From positions 496,001-560,000 of the forward strand of contig JAQOOI010000076.1 in the NCBI GenBank assembly GCA_028554645.1: a DNA stretch of 64,000 nt, written 5' to 3'. The notes below the pieces were generated by a model. The model made no database searches and had not been told where the DNA came from. It worked only from the letters and a program-made list of their open reading frames with translations. The DNA comes from Omphalotus guepiniiformis (lineage: Eukaryota; Basidiomycota; Agaricomycetes; Agaricales; Omphalotaceae). Below, one piece after another: positions 20,954 through 36,100 of the stretch. The position numbers were made by a program, and so were the translations under genes. Position 1 is the stretch's first letter, and each line of letters starts with the position of its first letter.

Positions 20954-23900
20954 TCAGTCGTTATGTCTGCGCTGCCTTCCAGACGCCAACCTCATAATCG
21001 AATTTTTGGCGGCATTAATATCGGCCTCAGCACCTAATAACTTTTGAGTACACCATAGTCTAAATGAAGAAGTGTGAGAGAAAACTTACCAACGATAACA
21101 ATAGTGCTATTTTCCCGACTGACGGTGATATCAGCGCCGGTCTCATTACGCAGGCGCATGACATTGGCGCCTTTGGATCCGACAATGCGAGGGAAGGTCG
21201 ACCTGTCTGGGAGGGTAAGGAATCCAACATACGCCATACGCTTTGCATGCTCAATGGCATCCCGAACAAGTTTTTCCGCACGTTCTAAACCAGCTTGATC
21301 ACGGGCCTTCAGTGTCCAGACAGAGTCGCCCTCTTCAGCCTCCTGATAGTTCTCTGTAACCTCCCACTGAATCTCCGGTGCACTGGAATCGTCCTCTTCG
21401 TCAATGCGTGCTGTGGCAGCACTAGAAGACACCGGTCTGGCGGGAATAACTGGTGCTGAGGCTTGCACAGACTGTTCGACGTGAACTCCGAAGGAGCGCA
21501 GATTTCGGAAAAATTGACCCTGCTGGGAAATGGTATGCTGGTATTTGAGAGGGACATTGACAGTTGATGTGACAGCCTCGGGTGCTGCTGTTTTGATAGA
21601 GCCCTAATATACTTGACATCAGAGTAGCCAGCCAGAAAAACATCAAGCACATACTCTGAGCTCTTCAATAGCTTTCTCGCAGGCCGCACGAGACCCTGTC
21701 ACCTTGACGAGGTTGGCAGGATCCACTTCGCTGACCTCAGCAGCGTTGTGAGGCTCGCCGACTTGTCCATATGACCGAGAACCCGGGAACTGGATCAGAG
21801 TTCCTGTGCGTTCCTGTAGTTCATTTAAGTGCTGACCGCCACGGCCAATAAGAGCACGATGCTGAGTTGCGGGTATGTCCACTGCCAGCACTACACGATC
21901 TCGAAGGGTCGCTACCGCTTTTTCAAGCTCAGCCTTCAGCTTGTTGACAACCTGGGGTTCACCACGAAGGCGAACTTCGTCGGAAGGTTCACCTTGTCGT
22001 GGGCTTGGAAAGGCTTAGTAATTGATATCACCAAATGTGAAGCCACCTACAATCGTATAAGGCCAGCTTGGAGCTTTGAATCTGCTGGGCCACCGGAGCG
22101 AATGATTATTTCCTTCAAGCCTTGTCCTCCTGCACCGATTAGAGTGCGATGATACTTGTTCTCGATTTGGATATTAACCATGATCTCTTCAGCCACTTGA
22201 TCTGCAATGGCCAAGATAGCAGTCTTCGCAGAGGCTATACCTTTCTTTGTTCCACGAACAGTGATATTAGTCACCTCGTCATTGAGCTTTTCAACGTCGA
22301 TCTGTGCTTCCGTGGAGTCCTTGATCTCGTTGATAGAGGCTCCACCTTTGCCGAGGATACGAGCAACGGAACGGGTAGGGACTGTGAACTTGAGAATATT
22401 ATTGTTCTCCTTCTCATAGTCGACAGCCTGTGATGGAAACTTCAAAAAGTTTGCTATACCCAGAGGCTTGATGTTTACGTACCTCCAAAAGCTCAGACTT
22501 AGCACCAGCGACACCCTTTTTGCCACCTTTGATAAGAACCTCATCCAACTTGAGCGGCTCTCTGGTTTTGCCCTCGCCATTTTCGGGAGATTGACGAGGG
22601 AAGGTGATTTTGACAGAATACTTCTCCTCAAGACGGATCACATATTTGCCGCTTTGACCGATAAGAGAAGAGTGGTATTGGCTTGAAATCTTGAGTACTT
22701 CAGAAGTTTCGTCGGCCTAATCTCAAGTTAACAGAGATGAGCTCGAGATGATTCCGAGAAATACCTACTAGTCTTTCGATTTGCGCCAGAATTCGCTTTT
22801 GAGCCTCTTCCACATTCTCTTTGCGACCGGTGATCTGTGCCCTCGATGAGGAGTGAGGCAAGTGGAGTGTGTGAACAGAACATACCTTGACCTTGGACTT
22901 TTGATGCGTTGCCTTCTTTTTCCTGTTACCTGAGTCCTTCTCATCGACGTCATCCGAAACGTCGACCTTGACACCAAGCTGGTCACGCAACTTGTTGACG
23001 CCTGCACCTTGCGCACCAACAATTCGCCCAACGAACTCTCTGTCAACATCGAATTCAGAAGACTGAAGTCTGAAAGGTCAATAAAACGAAGTATTCTGAT
23101 ATTTGACGAACACTAACGTAGCTGTTGACGATCTCATCGTTTTTCGCGTCCTCTACAATCTTAAGAATCTCTTTGATCGCGCGGGTCACATCAGCACTGA
23201 CCCCGCGAACAAGGATCGTGTCGTCGTCAGCAGACTCTCCGGCCTCATTACCGAACTTGATGGAAAGAGTCTTGTCCTCACCAATGATTCTGCGGACGTG
23301 TTAGGGTAACAATCTCATGATGAATGGCAAAAACTTACGCGTTCAAGGTTGTACCGCCTTGCCCGATGATTGCTTCATGCCACCGTTTCTCGACCTGCAA
23401 AGTTTCACTCTTGACATCGGCAGCGTCCTTAGCCATTTTCAATAGTTCCGCAGTGACATCGTCCAAGTGCTTTGTCTTATCATCAGGAGAAGGTGACGCA
23501 GCAGGGGACAGAGGATCATAGACCAGAAGAACAGAAGACTTTTCTGCAGACTCGCTCGGAAAGTAGACTGAGACGTTGTGAGCATCATGGAATTGCTTAA
23601 TTCTAACCTGATGTCAGTGCTTTGTGACTGAAAGGTAGAAAAAAAAAACCCACTTCTTCTGGTTCTTGCCAAGGATGACTCGGTGAACAAGCCAGTCAAT
23701 AGTCACTTCCTTAGTTGCGCCAATGAGTTTCCCAATCAACTCGGACACTTGCCGGACAACACCATCGACGGCAGGCTTGTCTCCAACGATGTCAATGTTG
23801 AGAGCATGAGCCCTCTCAAAGACAGCAGTAGAAGGTGTGAAGATCGACACCCCAGGATGATTGTCCATTAATGTCTTCGGATAATCGATCGCAGTCATGT

Positions 23901-25279
23901 AAGTCAACAGTTGTTTAGAAAGCGCAACTGGACCGGGAAGCGGGAACTCGTGAATGTATTTTGAGTTTGCTTGTTCCATGACTGCGGCAAGTCCACCAGG
24001 AAGATCAGAACCTTGCCCCCAAACCACGACCTCGTCACTAGGACTATCAGAGTCGGCGACCACGACCGCGCACTTGCTCTTGGACATGATAGCCTGAGCA
24101 TCTTTGTCGACCAGTAGACGATGTTGACGCTTAGGAAGCGAAATTTTCAGCGAAGTCAGTCCTGACTTCAACTCGTCGATGGCCGCCTTGATCGATTCTA
24201 CGACGCGAACAACAGCCTCACGGTCACCGCTGACAGTGACTTCACGAATGGGTTGGTTCAGCGACAACTTTATTTCCCCGCCTTGCGCTGCAGCCTCAAA
24301 GGCACTCTTACGCCCGATAATGAACGGAAGGACATTCGCGGGGATGTCACGAACGCGTTGAGTAGTCTTCGAAGTCTTGGAAGCAATGATTTGGTTAAGT
24401 AAATCTCTAGCTTCGTAAGCGAGGGGCTGAGGACCGGAAAGTTTGATAGGGACGGTGGGCTCCTCGTCTTCGTCGTCTCTAGCGGCATGGCCATTAACGC
24501 CGTTGAGCTTTCCATTCACAGATTCCTTTGGGGGAATATCAATCCTGACGCTGGTCTGGTCCCGGATCTGCTTAAGGGTTGCACCTAGGCCTTCGATTTA
24601 GATATGAAATAGAGGAAAACAGAACATGCCCGACCTTTAGGACCGATAATTGCAGGAATAGTAGAAACCGGAGCATTGATGATGAGTTCAGTCTAAAGTC
24701 AATTTTGAGCGAAACATTTAGTCGTTTGAGTACATTCGACGTACGTCGGGACTAAGAAGAGCCAAGAGACTCCTTTTAGCCTTGTCCAACTCTCGTTGAG
24801 ACTCTGCCCGGATATGGAAAGTAGTCTGACGAGTTCTCTGATTTCCTGAAGCGTCCACTTTGACCTTGTATTTAGTCATGACCTGTTTCATGACCTCTCC
24901 GAGAGTAACAGGTTTATTGTCTTTACTGGTCAAGTCGACGGTGGACAAAGTGAAGGAGTCGGTGAAGACAGGCTGCTTGCTGATGACTGGCTTAATGCGA
25001 GGTCCGTTGGAAGCTCCCCACGCCGAGGTGGTCGACGCCTTGGATGCTGGGGCTGCAGAAGCAAGAGAGGGGAAAGCCGAGTGAGATTCCGTGTCCAACT
25101 CGTCTCGGACAGGTTTGCGACGAGGAGCCTCTGGCGCAGAGTCGAGAATAGGAGGGAAGGGGTCTGGAGCTCCTTCAGCGTCGTGCCTCCTCTGGTAAGG
25201 GGAAAAAATAGTACTTCGTTATACCCGGGTACACATACACAAGGCAACCTACCTGGAGGTCAGCTGCAGAGAGCGCCAT
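20954..25279 (-). CDS. SCP160: Vigilin/Scp160-type multi-KH protein
   Basis: RNA-binding protein, ER- and polysome-associated in yeast (Scp160) and animals (vigilin). The minus strand carries a long chain of exons (about 1,250 residues) starting with MALSAADLQ. Repeated KH domains show the GxxG loop: AIIGPKG, ILGKNQKK, IIGQGG, IVGAQG, LIGQSGK, ILGKGG, LIGAGGQG, LIGRGGQ and IVGSKG. Some N-terminal copies are degenerate, as in vigilins. The C-terminus reads KNSIMRLASGRQRRHND. Introns are short GT-AG; one near 24591 uses an AAG acceptor. It converges on SR140 with 120 bp between stop codons. Confidence 0.9.
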
Positions 25280-25922
25280 TGCGGGTGTCCGAAGAACGAA
25301 AAGCCTTTGACGAAGAGTACCTTAGTGCAGAAAGTCAAATGCTACGACAGCAATTGACTATAAGCTCGTGGTGATGGTTAGTGAATAGGTTGTGATCGCC
25401 TACTTCCGTGCGACTTTTCTACACCGTTATAACTTATGTCACCGGCTCGCTATAATTACGCACGCAATGGCAATAAAATTATTCTTCATCGAAACAGGTG
25501 AACCAGAGGAGAACTGGACCCAAGAATTCATTCTGATTCTGAATACATCTAGCCTTCGAATCGAGGAGACAGAATTAATCACAAGGGCCATAGCAAAGAG
25601 CGCCTTTTCTTTCCAAAATAACGCGTCAGACCTTTCTCCTCGCTTATAGCCTCAATATATACTCTTGAGCGCCTCTAGTATGGCCCAACTCAACGTTAAC
25701 GTTGCCAGAAAGATGTGTAAGTGAATTCTGAAAATCCGAGCCGGGGATAAAGCCACTTTCACCGCGTCATGTGATGACAAATTGTTTCGAGCGACGTGGA
25801 AGCCTTAGAGGAGAAGAGTTGAAACGCTGTTATTTGAGGGGGTTCCACGCCCACCCAAAGTATATATCCTCGAATCTCTTCATTCATTTTGTCTTCGTTG
25901 TACCCTACTTTCCTTTTAGATC
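25280..25922. other. Divergent promoter of vigilin and ERO1
   Basis: 643 bp between divergent starts. A TATA-like GTATATATCC lies at about 25859-25869, some 55-60 bp before the ERO1 ATG. A small frame at 25392-25649 has no motif and is not called. Confidence 0.5.
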
Positions 25923-28065
25923 ATGCACAGTCTTTGCAAGTTTCTGAGACTTGCACCTTTACTGCCTGCACTCTGGACATTTGCAAGAGCCGACTCCTTT
26001 CTGTCGGACAGGCTTATTAGGAAGGACCAAGTTCAAAGCGTACTAGACTATCACCCAGTGGAAATATCACAATGCGAGAACACCAAGGTGAGTATATATT
26101 TCTCTAATATTTGTTCTGCAGTCTCACTTGATACATTCCAGCCGACCGGTCCGATAGATACTACACTATGCGATTATGAGACAGTAGAGAGCGTGAATGG
26201 AGATTTATTCCGCACCGTACACGATTTGGTTCAAATGCCATTCTTCAAGTACTTCCAGGTGTGTTTTCAGATGTTAGTAAATGCACAAATGTACATGTAC
26301 TCATTTCGTGTCATCAGGTAGACCTATACCGAGAATGTCCATTCTGGGACGATCACGGTTCCTGTAATAATCCAGGCTGCGCAATAACTAGTGTGGATGA
26401 GGTATGGCTCAAGCTTGGTGCTCCCAAGGAAATACTGAAACGTTATTTAGAGTGAGGTGCCGTTGAAATGGAGAGCTAAGGCACTCAGTCAAGTTGATGC
26501 AATGGTCGAGGATGTACGTTTTCACTTCACACAGTGCAGTGCGCTCCCCTCTCTGACCTGAACAAGCGCCATACATTGCCAGGATGCTATTATCGAGATT
26601 CCGACTTCTGCTTCTTGGATGACCACTCTGGTTAGTGTTAGACACATCTATGGCACTTGCACCTGACTCATCGTATTATTTCAGAGGGTGATTACTACGA
26701 CCTTTCACTTGTACCAGAACGCTTCACCGGGTATTCCGGTCCAGACGCCCACCGGATATGGCGTTCCATCTATGAAGAAAATTGCTTCGGATTATCCGAA
26801 CTGAGTCTCATGGATGGAAAATCCCCTGCGAGAGTGACGTTGCCAGATACAATGACTGATGTTCTTCGCGAAGATGGGGTAGATAGTAATCAATGTCTGG
26901 AAAAACGGGTGTATTACAAGGTAATATCAGGTAAGAAATTCTAAAATCACTCAAAGGCAAATTGAGGCGAACCTCTCTCTCTCAGGTCTTCATGCTTCAA
27001 TATCTACGCATGTATGCATGGAATACCTTAATCAAACGACCGGTGAATGGGTTGGGTTTTTCTTCACTCCTTAAAGCTTCTCAAGTTGATATCCTGTTGT
27101 TGCAGGGCCCTAATCTACAATGCTTCGTGAACCGGGTGGCTTCTCATCCCGAACGTCTTCAATATATCTATTTCAATACAGTTCTCTTATTGCGAGCCGT
27201 AGCTCGTCTAGGACCATATCTGTCTGCCTACGACTATTGCTCCACAGGAACGCACAAAGACGATATAGAAACTAAAGAAAAATTATCCGACGTCATCTCT
27301 ATTGCTCGTAAGGCAGGGCGCTTCGATGAAACCGTCTTGTTTCGAGGTGAGAATGCCAATGTAAGTTTATTTTGCTCCAACTGGAAGATACGTGCTCACA
27401 ATGTAAAGTAGGTCCTAAAAGAAGAGTTTAAGGTCCACTTTCGCAATGTTACCCGTATCATGGATTGCGTTGGTTGTGACAAATGCCGTCTTTGGGGCAA
27501 GATTCAAACCATGGGAATCGCGACCGCTCTGAAAGTATTGTTTGAGCTCGACGAGAAAGCGCTCAAGTAAGATATTACCTATTGCTCCGGAGGTTATTGA
27601 CTGATATGTGCTCAACCCGCATTCCAATTCGAACCTGCTGCAACGTTCCGAAGTAGTCGCTTTGATTAATACCTTGCATCGTTTCAGTGAAAGCCTTGAA
27701 GCTGTCAACATGTTCCGCCGCCTATGGTCACAAATCAGCTCGGCGGAATCTGAACAGATGATCCAGCAAGCGGAGAAAGTTGGTACTGCTATAGTGAGTA
27801 ATGCGTGATTGCGTTTTGCACTGCATATGCTCAAGAATACACACAGCCTCGACCCTCTGCGCCAGTTGGACATCAGAGTGCAGTCTATGAAGCTCGGATC
27901 CGCATTGTTTCGATCATTGAATCATGCAAGCAAAGCACAGAGGGATGTTATGCCAAATTGAAGGAAATTTACTTGCAGGGGGTGAGGGCGATAAGATCAG
28001 TCTTTCGACCTTCTGGGAAGACGAACGGGCCTTCTAGTAGTAGTAATATATACGGAGATTTATAG
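25923..28065 (+). CDS. ERO1: Endoplasmic reticulum oxidoreductin 1
   Basis: FAD-dependent thiol oxidase of the ER lumen that reoxidises protein disulfide isomerase. Eleven exons. The N-terminus is a signal peptide ([14 protein letters not shown]). The shuttle-cysteine segment [17 protein letters not shown] and the active-site [12 protein letters not shown] (CxxCxxC) are present. FAD-region landmarks [11 protein letters not shown] and ENCF are also seen. One intron ends in AAG (26566). The intron after DEKAL (27567-27615) lacks an AG at the position that restores [14 protein letters not shown] and is flanked by GCTCAA repeats. A canonical CAG 3' of it would skip 24 conserved residues in frame. 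The C-terminal exon ([13 protein letters not shown]...) is lineage-specific. Confidence 0.9.
27561..27615 (+). repeat. GCTCAA direct repeat flanking a non-AG intron in ERO1
   Basis: GCTCAA at 27561-27566 recurs at 27610-27615, period 49. Excision of one period joins DEKAL to [15 protein letters not shown]. The segment has donor GTAAGA and a CTGAT branch-like site but ends in AA. Confidence 0.7.
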
Positions 28066-28239
28066 GTAATCTGCTTAGTTACGTGTATCATATAAAAATG
28101 ATTATTATAGGGAGTACTATGGATGAACCGTGCCGTTTCAGAGTGTTTACATAAACGGCATCTTTTGCGCTTGGAAGGCTACGCTAGCGATTTGTCCTCT
28201 CTCAAGTCTCCGGATTTCTTTTATGTGCGGTTGTCTGTG

Positions 28240-30069
28240 ATGATTCTCCTTGACGCTGAAGACCAGCAACATGCTAAACTAAATTCTTATGTCGCTGGCC
28301 CGACTGTGCGCCTGCCTGAGCGGGCGGCAGGAGGTTCTTCCTCCCTTCCTGATTATGAAACTTCTCAAGCTCAGCACACCAGTCCCACCATCTCTCCAAA
28401 GTACACGCTTCATCATACTGTTGACTCTCGTTTCTGGAGGGCAACTCTGTACGCCCTTGCCATCTATGTCGCTCTTTCTGTTACCATTGGTATCCCTCTA
28501 ATCATAACGGCAAGTCTCTATCTTCTTTGTCCTACTCTATCGCTGACTAGGTCCTCCAGAGAGTAGCCAAAAGGCATAAAAGTGGCCCACCTCCTTGGCT
28601 ACGAGGCGTTGAAGATTCAGCACTGTCCTCCCCTCTGAATACCGCCAATTCAGGCTTCCTGGCTTTGAGTGGTTATGCATGCAATATGTGGGATGTCACA
28701 GGCGACGATATTACACAAGGGATGTATACGGCCAGGTTCGTTGTCATCTCTCTCTATATTCTATCCCCACTCACTTCGTCTACTTCAGTATTTCTCATTC
28801 TCTTCGTCCATCGGGCTCCCTTTCTATTCGTTCCAACGCATGGCTGGACTCGGACGACATCATGACGCCCTCCGTATCCGGCAAACTCAACGTGGACATA
28901 AATCCTGATACCTCTGCATCCTCTGTTGCATTTTTCGTTTCGCTTCAATCTTCTAGTATCGATCTCCGAGAAAGGTCTCGTGTATGCTTTTCAGACGATG
29001 GCACTGGTCGAGGACTCTCGATCTATGTGAGATTCACTTTCTGGAATGCTGCGCTAAAACCACTAATTCGTTTTGTTGCCAGGTGCCCGAAAACATCACT
29101 AGCTCCGAATTCCTTTCATACAATGTCACTCTTCTTTTACCCCAATCACCTTCCCTCCTCAAACTGGATAGCCTCATAACATATCTACCCATGTTTTCTC
29201 AAACTTTCGGACCGTTAAGCCAGCATGTCCTTTTCGAGAGGGTGTCAATTGAAGGTTCTGGTTCGGACGTCATTTGTGATGTGAGTCTGATTTCCTATAT
29301 TTCATGTGCAGCACCCAGTCTGATTGATTGGTCACTGCTCAGTCTGTGCGCGCCAATCAAATCAACATCAAGAATTCCGTAGCATCTATTATCGGTACTT
29401 TCAATGTAACAAACACTCTGAAGCTGGACACAGTCAGAGGGTAAGTTTTTCGATGTATACTGGGGTTCAAGCTTTACCCATGTCTTTCTTTTCGTAGCCC
29501 GATATTGGCCAACATCACTGTCATACAAGACGTGGATCGTACGTCTCCGACATTCTTTTCCTTGGATACTGGAGATAGGTATGTAAAGCATCTTCAAACG
29601 CGCTCCAATACTCACATACTAGGTTAGCGAGATCAATGCTCGAGTTATTCTTTCATCTCCCACAGGACCAGCAGCACTCGTACATCCCGTTAATTTCGTT
29701 GGCCAAGTCAAGAACTTCAACGGGCCCATTGCCATAGACATCGCTCACGACTCCTCTACGCCTCCGGTTCCGCTCAACCTGCGTGTGCAAAATAATCAAG
29801 CCGAGTCGAACGTCACACTGGACTCTAAATACACCGGCACTTTTGACTTGCAAACTAAACTAGCCTCTGCTACTGTCGAGGACTCGTCAGAAGGTGAATA
29901 TAACGGATCCAGCAAAAGAAGATGTGTCTACGATAATGGTAATACACCAAGCAGGATACGCGGTTGGGTTGGTTGGGGTGAAAAACCTTTATCATACGAC
30001 CCTAGAATGCAAGGACACACAGATATTGTTTCATCTCTGAGCCCTATTTTGCTTCGGTTAGGTTCATGA
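28240..30069 (+). CDS. Single-pass membrane protein with large beta-rich extracellular-type domain
   Basis: Probably a cell-surface or secretory-pathway protein; I cannot assign a reaction. A short Pro/Ser cytosolic tail (SSSLPDYETSQAQH) is followed by one membrane span (LYALAIYVALSVTIGIPLII). After it comes a long Ser/Thr-rich region with repeated beta-strand patterns (ADGS-like SLSIRSNAWLD, SVAFFVSLQSSSIDL, NVTLLLPQS, NITVIQDV). It resembles proteins labelled DUF7330 in mushroom genomes, from memory. The first intron is GC-AG (ACG|GCAAGT ... CTGACTAG). A penultimate intron near 29580-29630 needs a TTAG acceptor to keep frame. The ATG at 28240 is preferred, but the frame is open back to 28123. 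Confidence 0.72.
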
Positions 30070-30589
30070 CGAACCTTCTGTAGTGTAACATCAGTTGTAG
30101 GAGTGATCATGTATATTAACCCTCTACGCTTCGGTATAAATTTGAAACTTGACGATACTTGTATACGCATACTAATTTAATCCTCTGATCGAAGTCTTTC
30201 TTTGTCAGGGGACATGTGGCCAGCGCCAGTCTGAACGACGGTGGTTGAACTACATACTGCCCTTCAAGTTGGTCTGACTGCGGAAATTCATAAAAGATAC
30301 TGCGATGATACTGCGGAAAGCCAACAACATATGAACATATCTACAAAGAAGAAAGTGTCTGCATGTTCAAACAATGTTTTATTCTACGGCGGTGACTGAT
30401 CATGAGATAGAGTTTGAAATCTCTGAGTTGAAGTCAGGTTGAAGTCGGAAAAATTGCGTGATCCTGTTCCCATCCTTGCAAAGCAAAAACTTGATACTCT
30501 CATAAAAATGATTTTCTCGCTTCATTCACTGAATTTTGGTCCTTGTTTCCTTTACTTGCCCTCTGGTAAATTTCCTTTAATCCGCAGTA
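30070..30589. other. Promoter region of ATP sulfurylase
   Basis: 520 bp between tandem plus-strand genes. No convincing gene. I found no CACGTG element here, which might have been expected for a sulfur-assimilation gene. Confidence 0.45.
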
Positions 30590-32865
<2,276 letters not shown>

Positions 32866-33153
32866 ACTTTGCACACCTGTATTATTTATTTGACGTCTTA
32901 CTGACTCTAGATTCATACATGCTGTATGTAAAACAATGGAGGATACATTAGAGGTACCACAGGGTTTCAAAACCTATACTTCGCTGTCGGGCTACATGTC
33001 TAATCTTAGTTCCGTCTTTGGTAGATGAGGATTCAGAAGCAGGGAAAACATACTAATGGTGTGCAATAATACATCATACATACAACTGTCCCCCATAATG
33101 TACATCATAGCAAATACCGCAAACTTGAAAGATAAATCGAAGATTAACGTGCA

Positions 33154-36100
33154 TCATGCTTGGGGATTGGTGCTGGTCATGAGGAAAGATGACATGCTCT
33201 CAATATAACGACTCCAGTCGTCATAGCTAGAGATGAGGATAACTGTTGAGTGAGCCAACAACTAAGACGCAACAAAAACGTACCTAAAACCCGTTGGAGC
33301 GGATGACCACATGTTCACTGAATTTGCACCCATAGCCTCCGCTTCCATGCCGAGGGGAAGCTGCGTATCAGTCGGGGTGTATCCTTGGAGGAACGAGCAT
33401 ACACTCTGATTCTGATCACAAAGGTTAGCAAGAGCAGTGGATCCCAAATCACTATCCCTCTGGCTCACAGTGAATGTTAGGTCTAGTACTCCTTCAACCG
33501 AGTTATTAACAGGAAGACCACAAGCCTGAGAATTCAACTTTCTTAACTCTGCAGGTACTGTAGAGTAGTTCGCAGTAGTACGTTCGGGGTTTGAAGCGGG
33601 ATATGGAGTCCACCCCTGGACAGAACCTGTCACAGGAGGGACGTTGACAGCAGTGGAGACTTTGTCAGGGGCGGTAGGAGACGAGTGAATATCGAATGTT
33701 GTCGAAGGAGTATGTAAAGAAGTCGGAGGGGCCTGAGGCTGCTGTATTGCGCCTTGTATTACGTCAGAATCATGAGCGCGCTTATTGGACGGAACTAGAT
33801 GCTCCGGAGGAATGAAATCTCGGGCTAGTTCAGCAAGCATATCCCTGGATGGAAAATGAGGTAAGATCTAAGCGGATTGTTTCATTCCTCTTACCAGAAT
33901 CGTCCAGCTATAATCCAACTAGAGATGTCAAATATTTACTGGATGTACACCCTGAAAGACACAAAATGCTCACCGTTGGTCACAAGCACGAATTACTCTC
34001 ATAATCTTCTGTATATTTAACATTTCCTTTTCATGATCAATTCGTATACCCGCACGCAAGCTCCCCCAAATGTTGATGAGAAGAACTACACCTGAGATGA
34101 AGGAGGCGTACTAAGAACGAATCAGTGAAAACTCGATGAAGTATCGGATGAGACGTACCAAAACATGAGGTAACGCTATTACGCCCCGTCGTGCATGACG
34201 GTCAAGAACATGTATACATGACCTAGCTGCATTGGTACATATAGCAAGGGAAGGGAAGGACAACGGTGAGGATTTTTGAAGGAAGGGCCGGTGTGTTTGG
34301 ATTTGGACGTTGAAATACATAGAATATAAGAATGCGGATTGCTGGAAAAACACCAAGTTTTCTCGGTCAGGGTCCCATCGCACTAAAAAGATATTCGTCA
34401 ACATGTTCAGTTGGCGAGGAAAAAGCACTTACAATGTTCGGGCACAGAATCAATCCAATTGTTCAGAGCTGAATCTATCTCCGAAACAGTCTTCTGTTCA
34501 TACTGGTCGCCGATAAGCCCCGTGAGCATCTTCGATTTCTTCGTCATATACAGCGTTCGCATTGCGAAAGCCAAAATTTCACATAACTGCAATTGACACG
34601 TAAAACAAGCGACGACGGAAGGTTTATCGGGAGGTTGCGTGAACATCAGATCTGGATCGCTGTTGTCCCAGTATTCGTCGTCACACTCAAAAGGCATCTC
34701 GAGGTCATAACTAACCTCACGTGTAAGGATGAGTCTCGATTACGAAATGTTGTAGAAACTCACTCCTCATCCCGAATTGCAGAAGGACGTCCGACGAAAC
34801 TACATATCAATCGATCAAGAGACACGAGAACCCTGCGAGGCGGTGAATTGAAAATAATTACATAGGCATGCAACGACACTGACCAGAATGCTCGTTTTTT
34901 GAGCTCGTCCTCAACAGTCCATTTGAAACCCTCTGGTTTACGTCGGTGTACTCCAAGCTCTATGGCAAAACGGAGACCCACGCCAACCAGTGTCCATGAT
35001 GCTTGTGGGGAGGAAGATCCTAAAAGATAGATTATTGATAGCTGATGAAGACCTCAATAAGCGACACGACAACGCGCAGAAAGACAACTATGAACTTAGG
35101 CTATAGAATTGTAGCTCGTGTAACGATGGTGGGTCGAAGAGGGACTTTCGAATAATCTGCACTTGGTCAAACCATTTCCAACCACTTTCATTCAGCATGA
35201 GTGAGAGATCAAAATTGAAAGGCAGGAATCAACAAACCATGAAAGTTCAGAGTTTGGGTCTGCAAAGACTCGAGGGTCATTCGAGAATCGAGATCCTACT
35301 GCGCATACCAGCAGCAAATTGGCACCGAATGATGGGTCGCGCAAGTGAAGGCCTTGCGCAACAGAGCGTTTGAATGTCGGGGCGTGAAGGACGGGAAGGA
35401 AGATGTTTACTTTAGTGAAGTAGAGCGAAATTAAGGAGACCATAAGGTCGTTATCTGGGTAAGTATACGTTGGATGTTGAGTTGCTGCCTGTTCCCACTG
35501 TGTAAGGGAAGAATCAAACGAGTGCAAACCAGGTTTGATGTGTTGAAACGTACTGGTTGAATAGACCAGTATTGCGGCCGCTGGAAATGACGGAAATTGA
35601 GGCCATCATGTCCAGTGATCTCGTTTTTGATCATATGTGCTTTGCTCATGAGCATAAATCCACTGGAGGCGCCGAAGAAGCGATTTTCAACGATTTCCAG
35701 CGAAAGTTTGCTAAGGCTTTCTGCAAGAGAAACATGAGCAAGGTCGTCTTCATCATCAACTTGATCCTGAGAGTGGGTGGGTGGTGACTCAGAGGACGAA
35801 ATGGCGGGATGGTTTGGGCTCGAAGACAGAGAGGAAATAGAACCAAAGTTGGGCGGACTTGCAGACGAACTAGTTGATGCGACCGGTTGCTGCTGATCCT
35901 GACTGGTCAGGTCGTTTGGATTGATATCAAACTGTAACCTATGATGAACGCCAGAGACACTTATTGTACATCTTTGGTGGCATACCTTGCGAAGTATCTC
36001 TTCCATGTTCTTGACCTTCTGCTCAAGTTGCTCTACATAACTGAATGCCGATATTCATATAATAGAAATTGAGGAGGAAATTTCAACGAACTTGCTCTTG

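Noticed and set aside
25392..25649. 85-codon plus-strand frame before ERO1
   Set aside because: No motif and no good splice partners; it lies in the divergent promoter.
28123..28239. Upstream extension of the membrane protein to 28123
   Set aside because: The codons between 28123 and 28240 do not resemble a signal or domain, and the Met at 28240 gives a natural short cytosolic tail. Not fully excluded.
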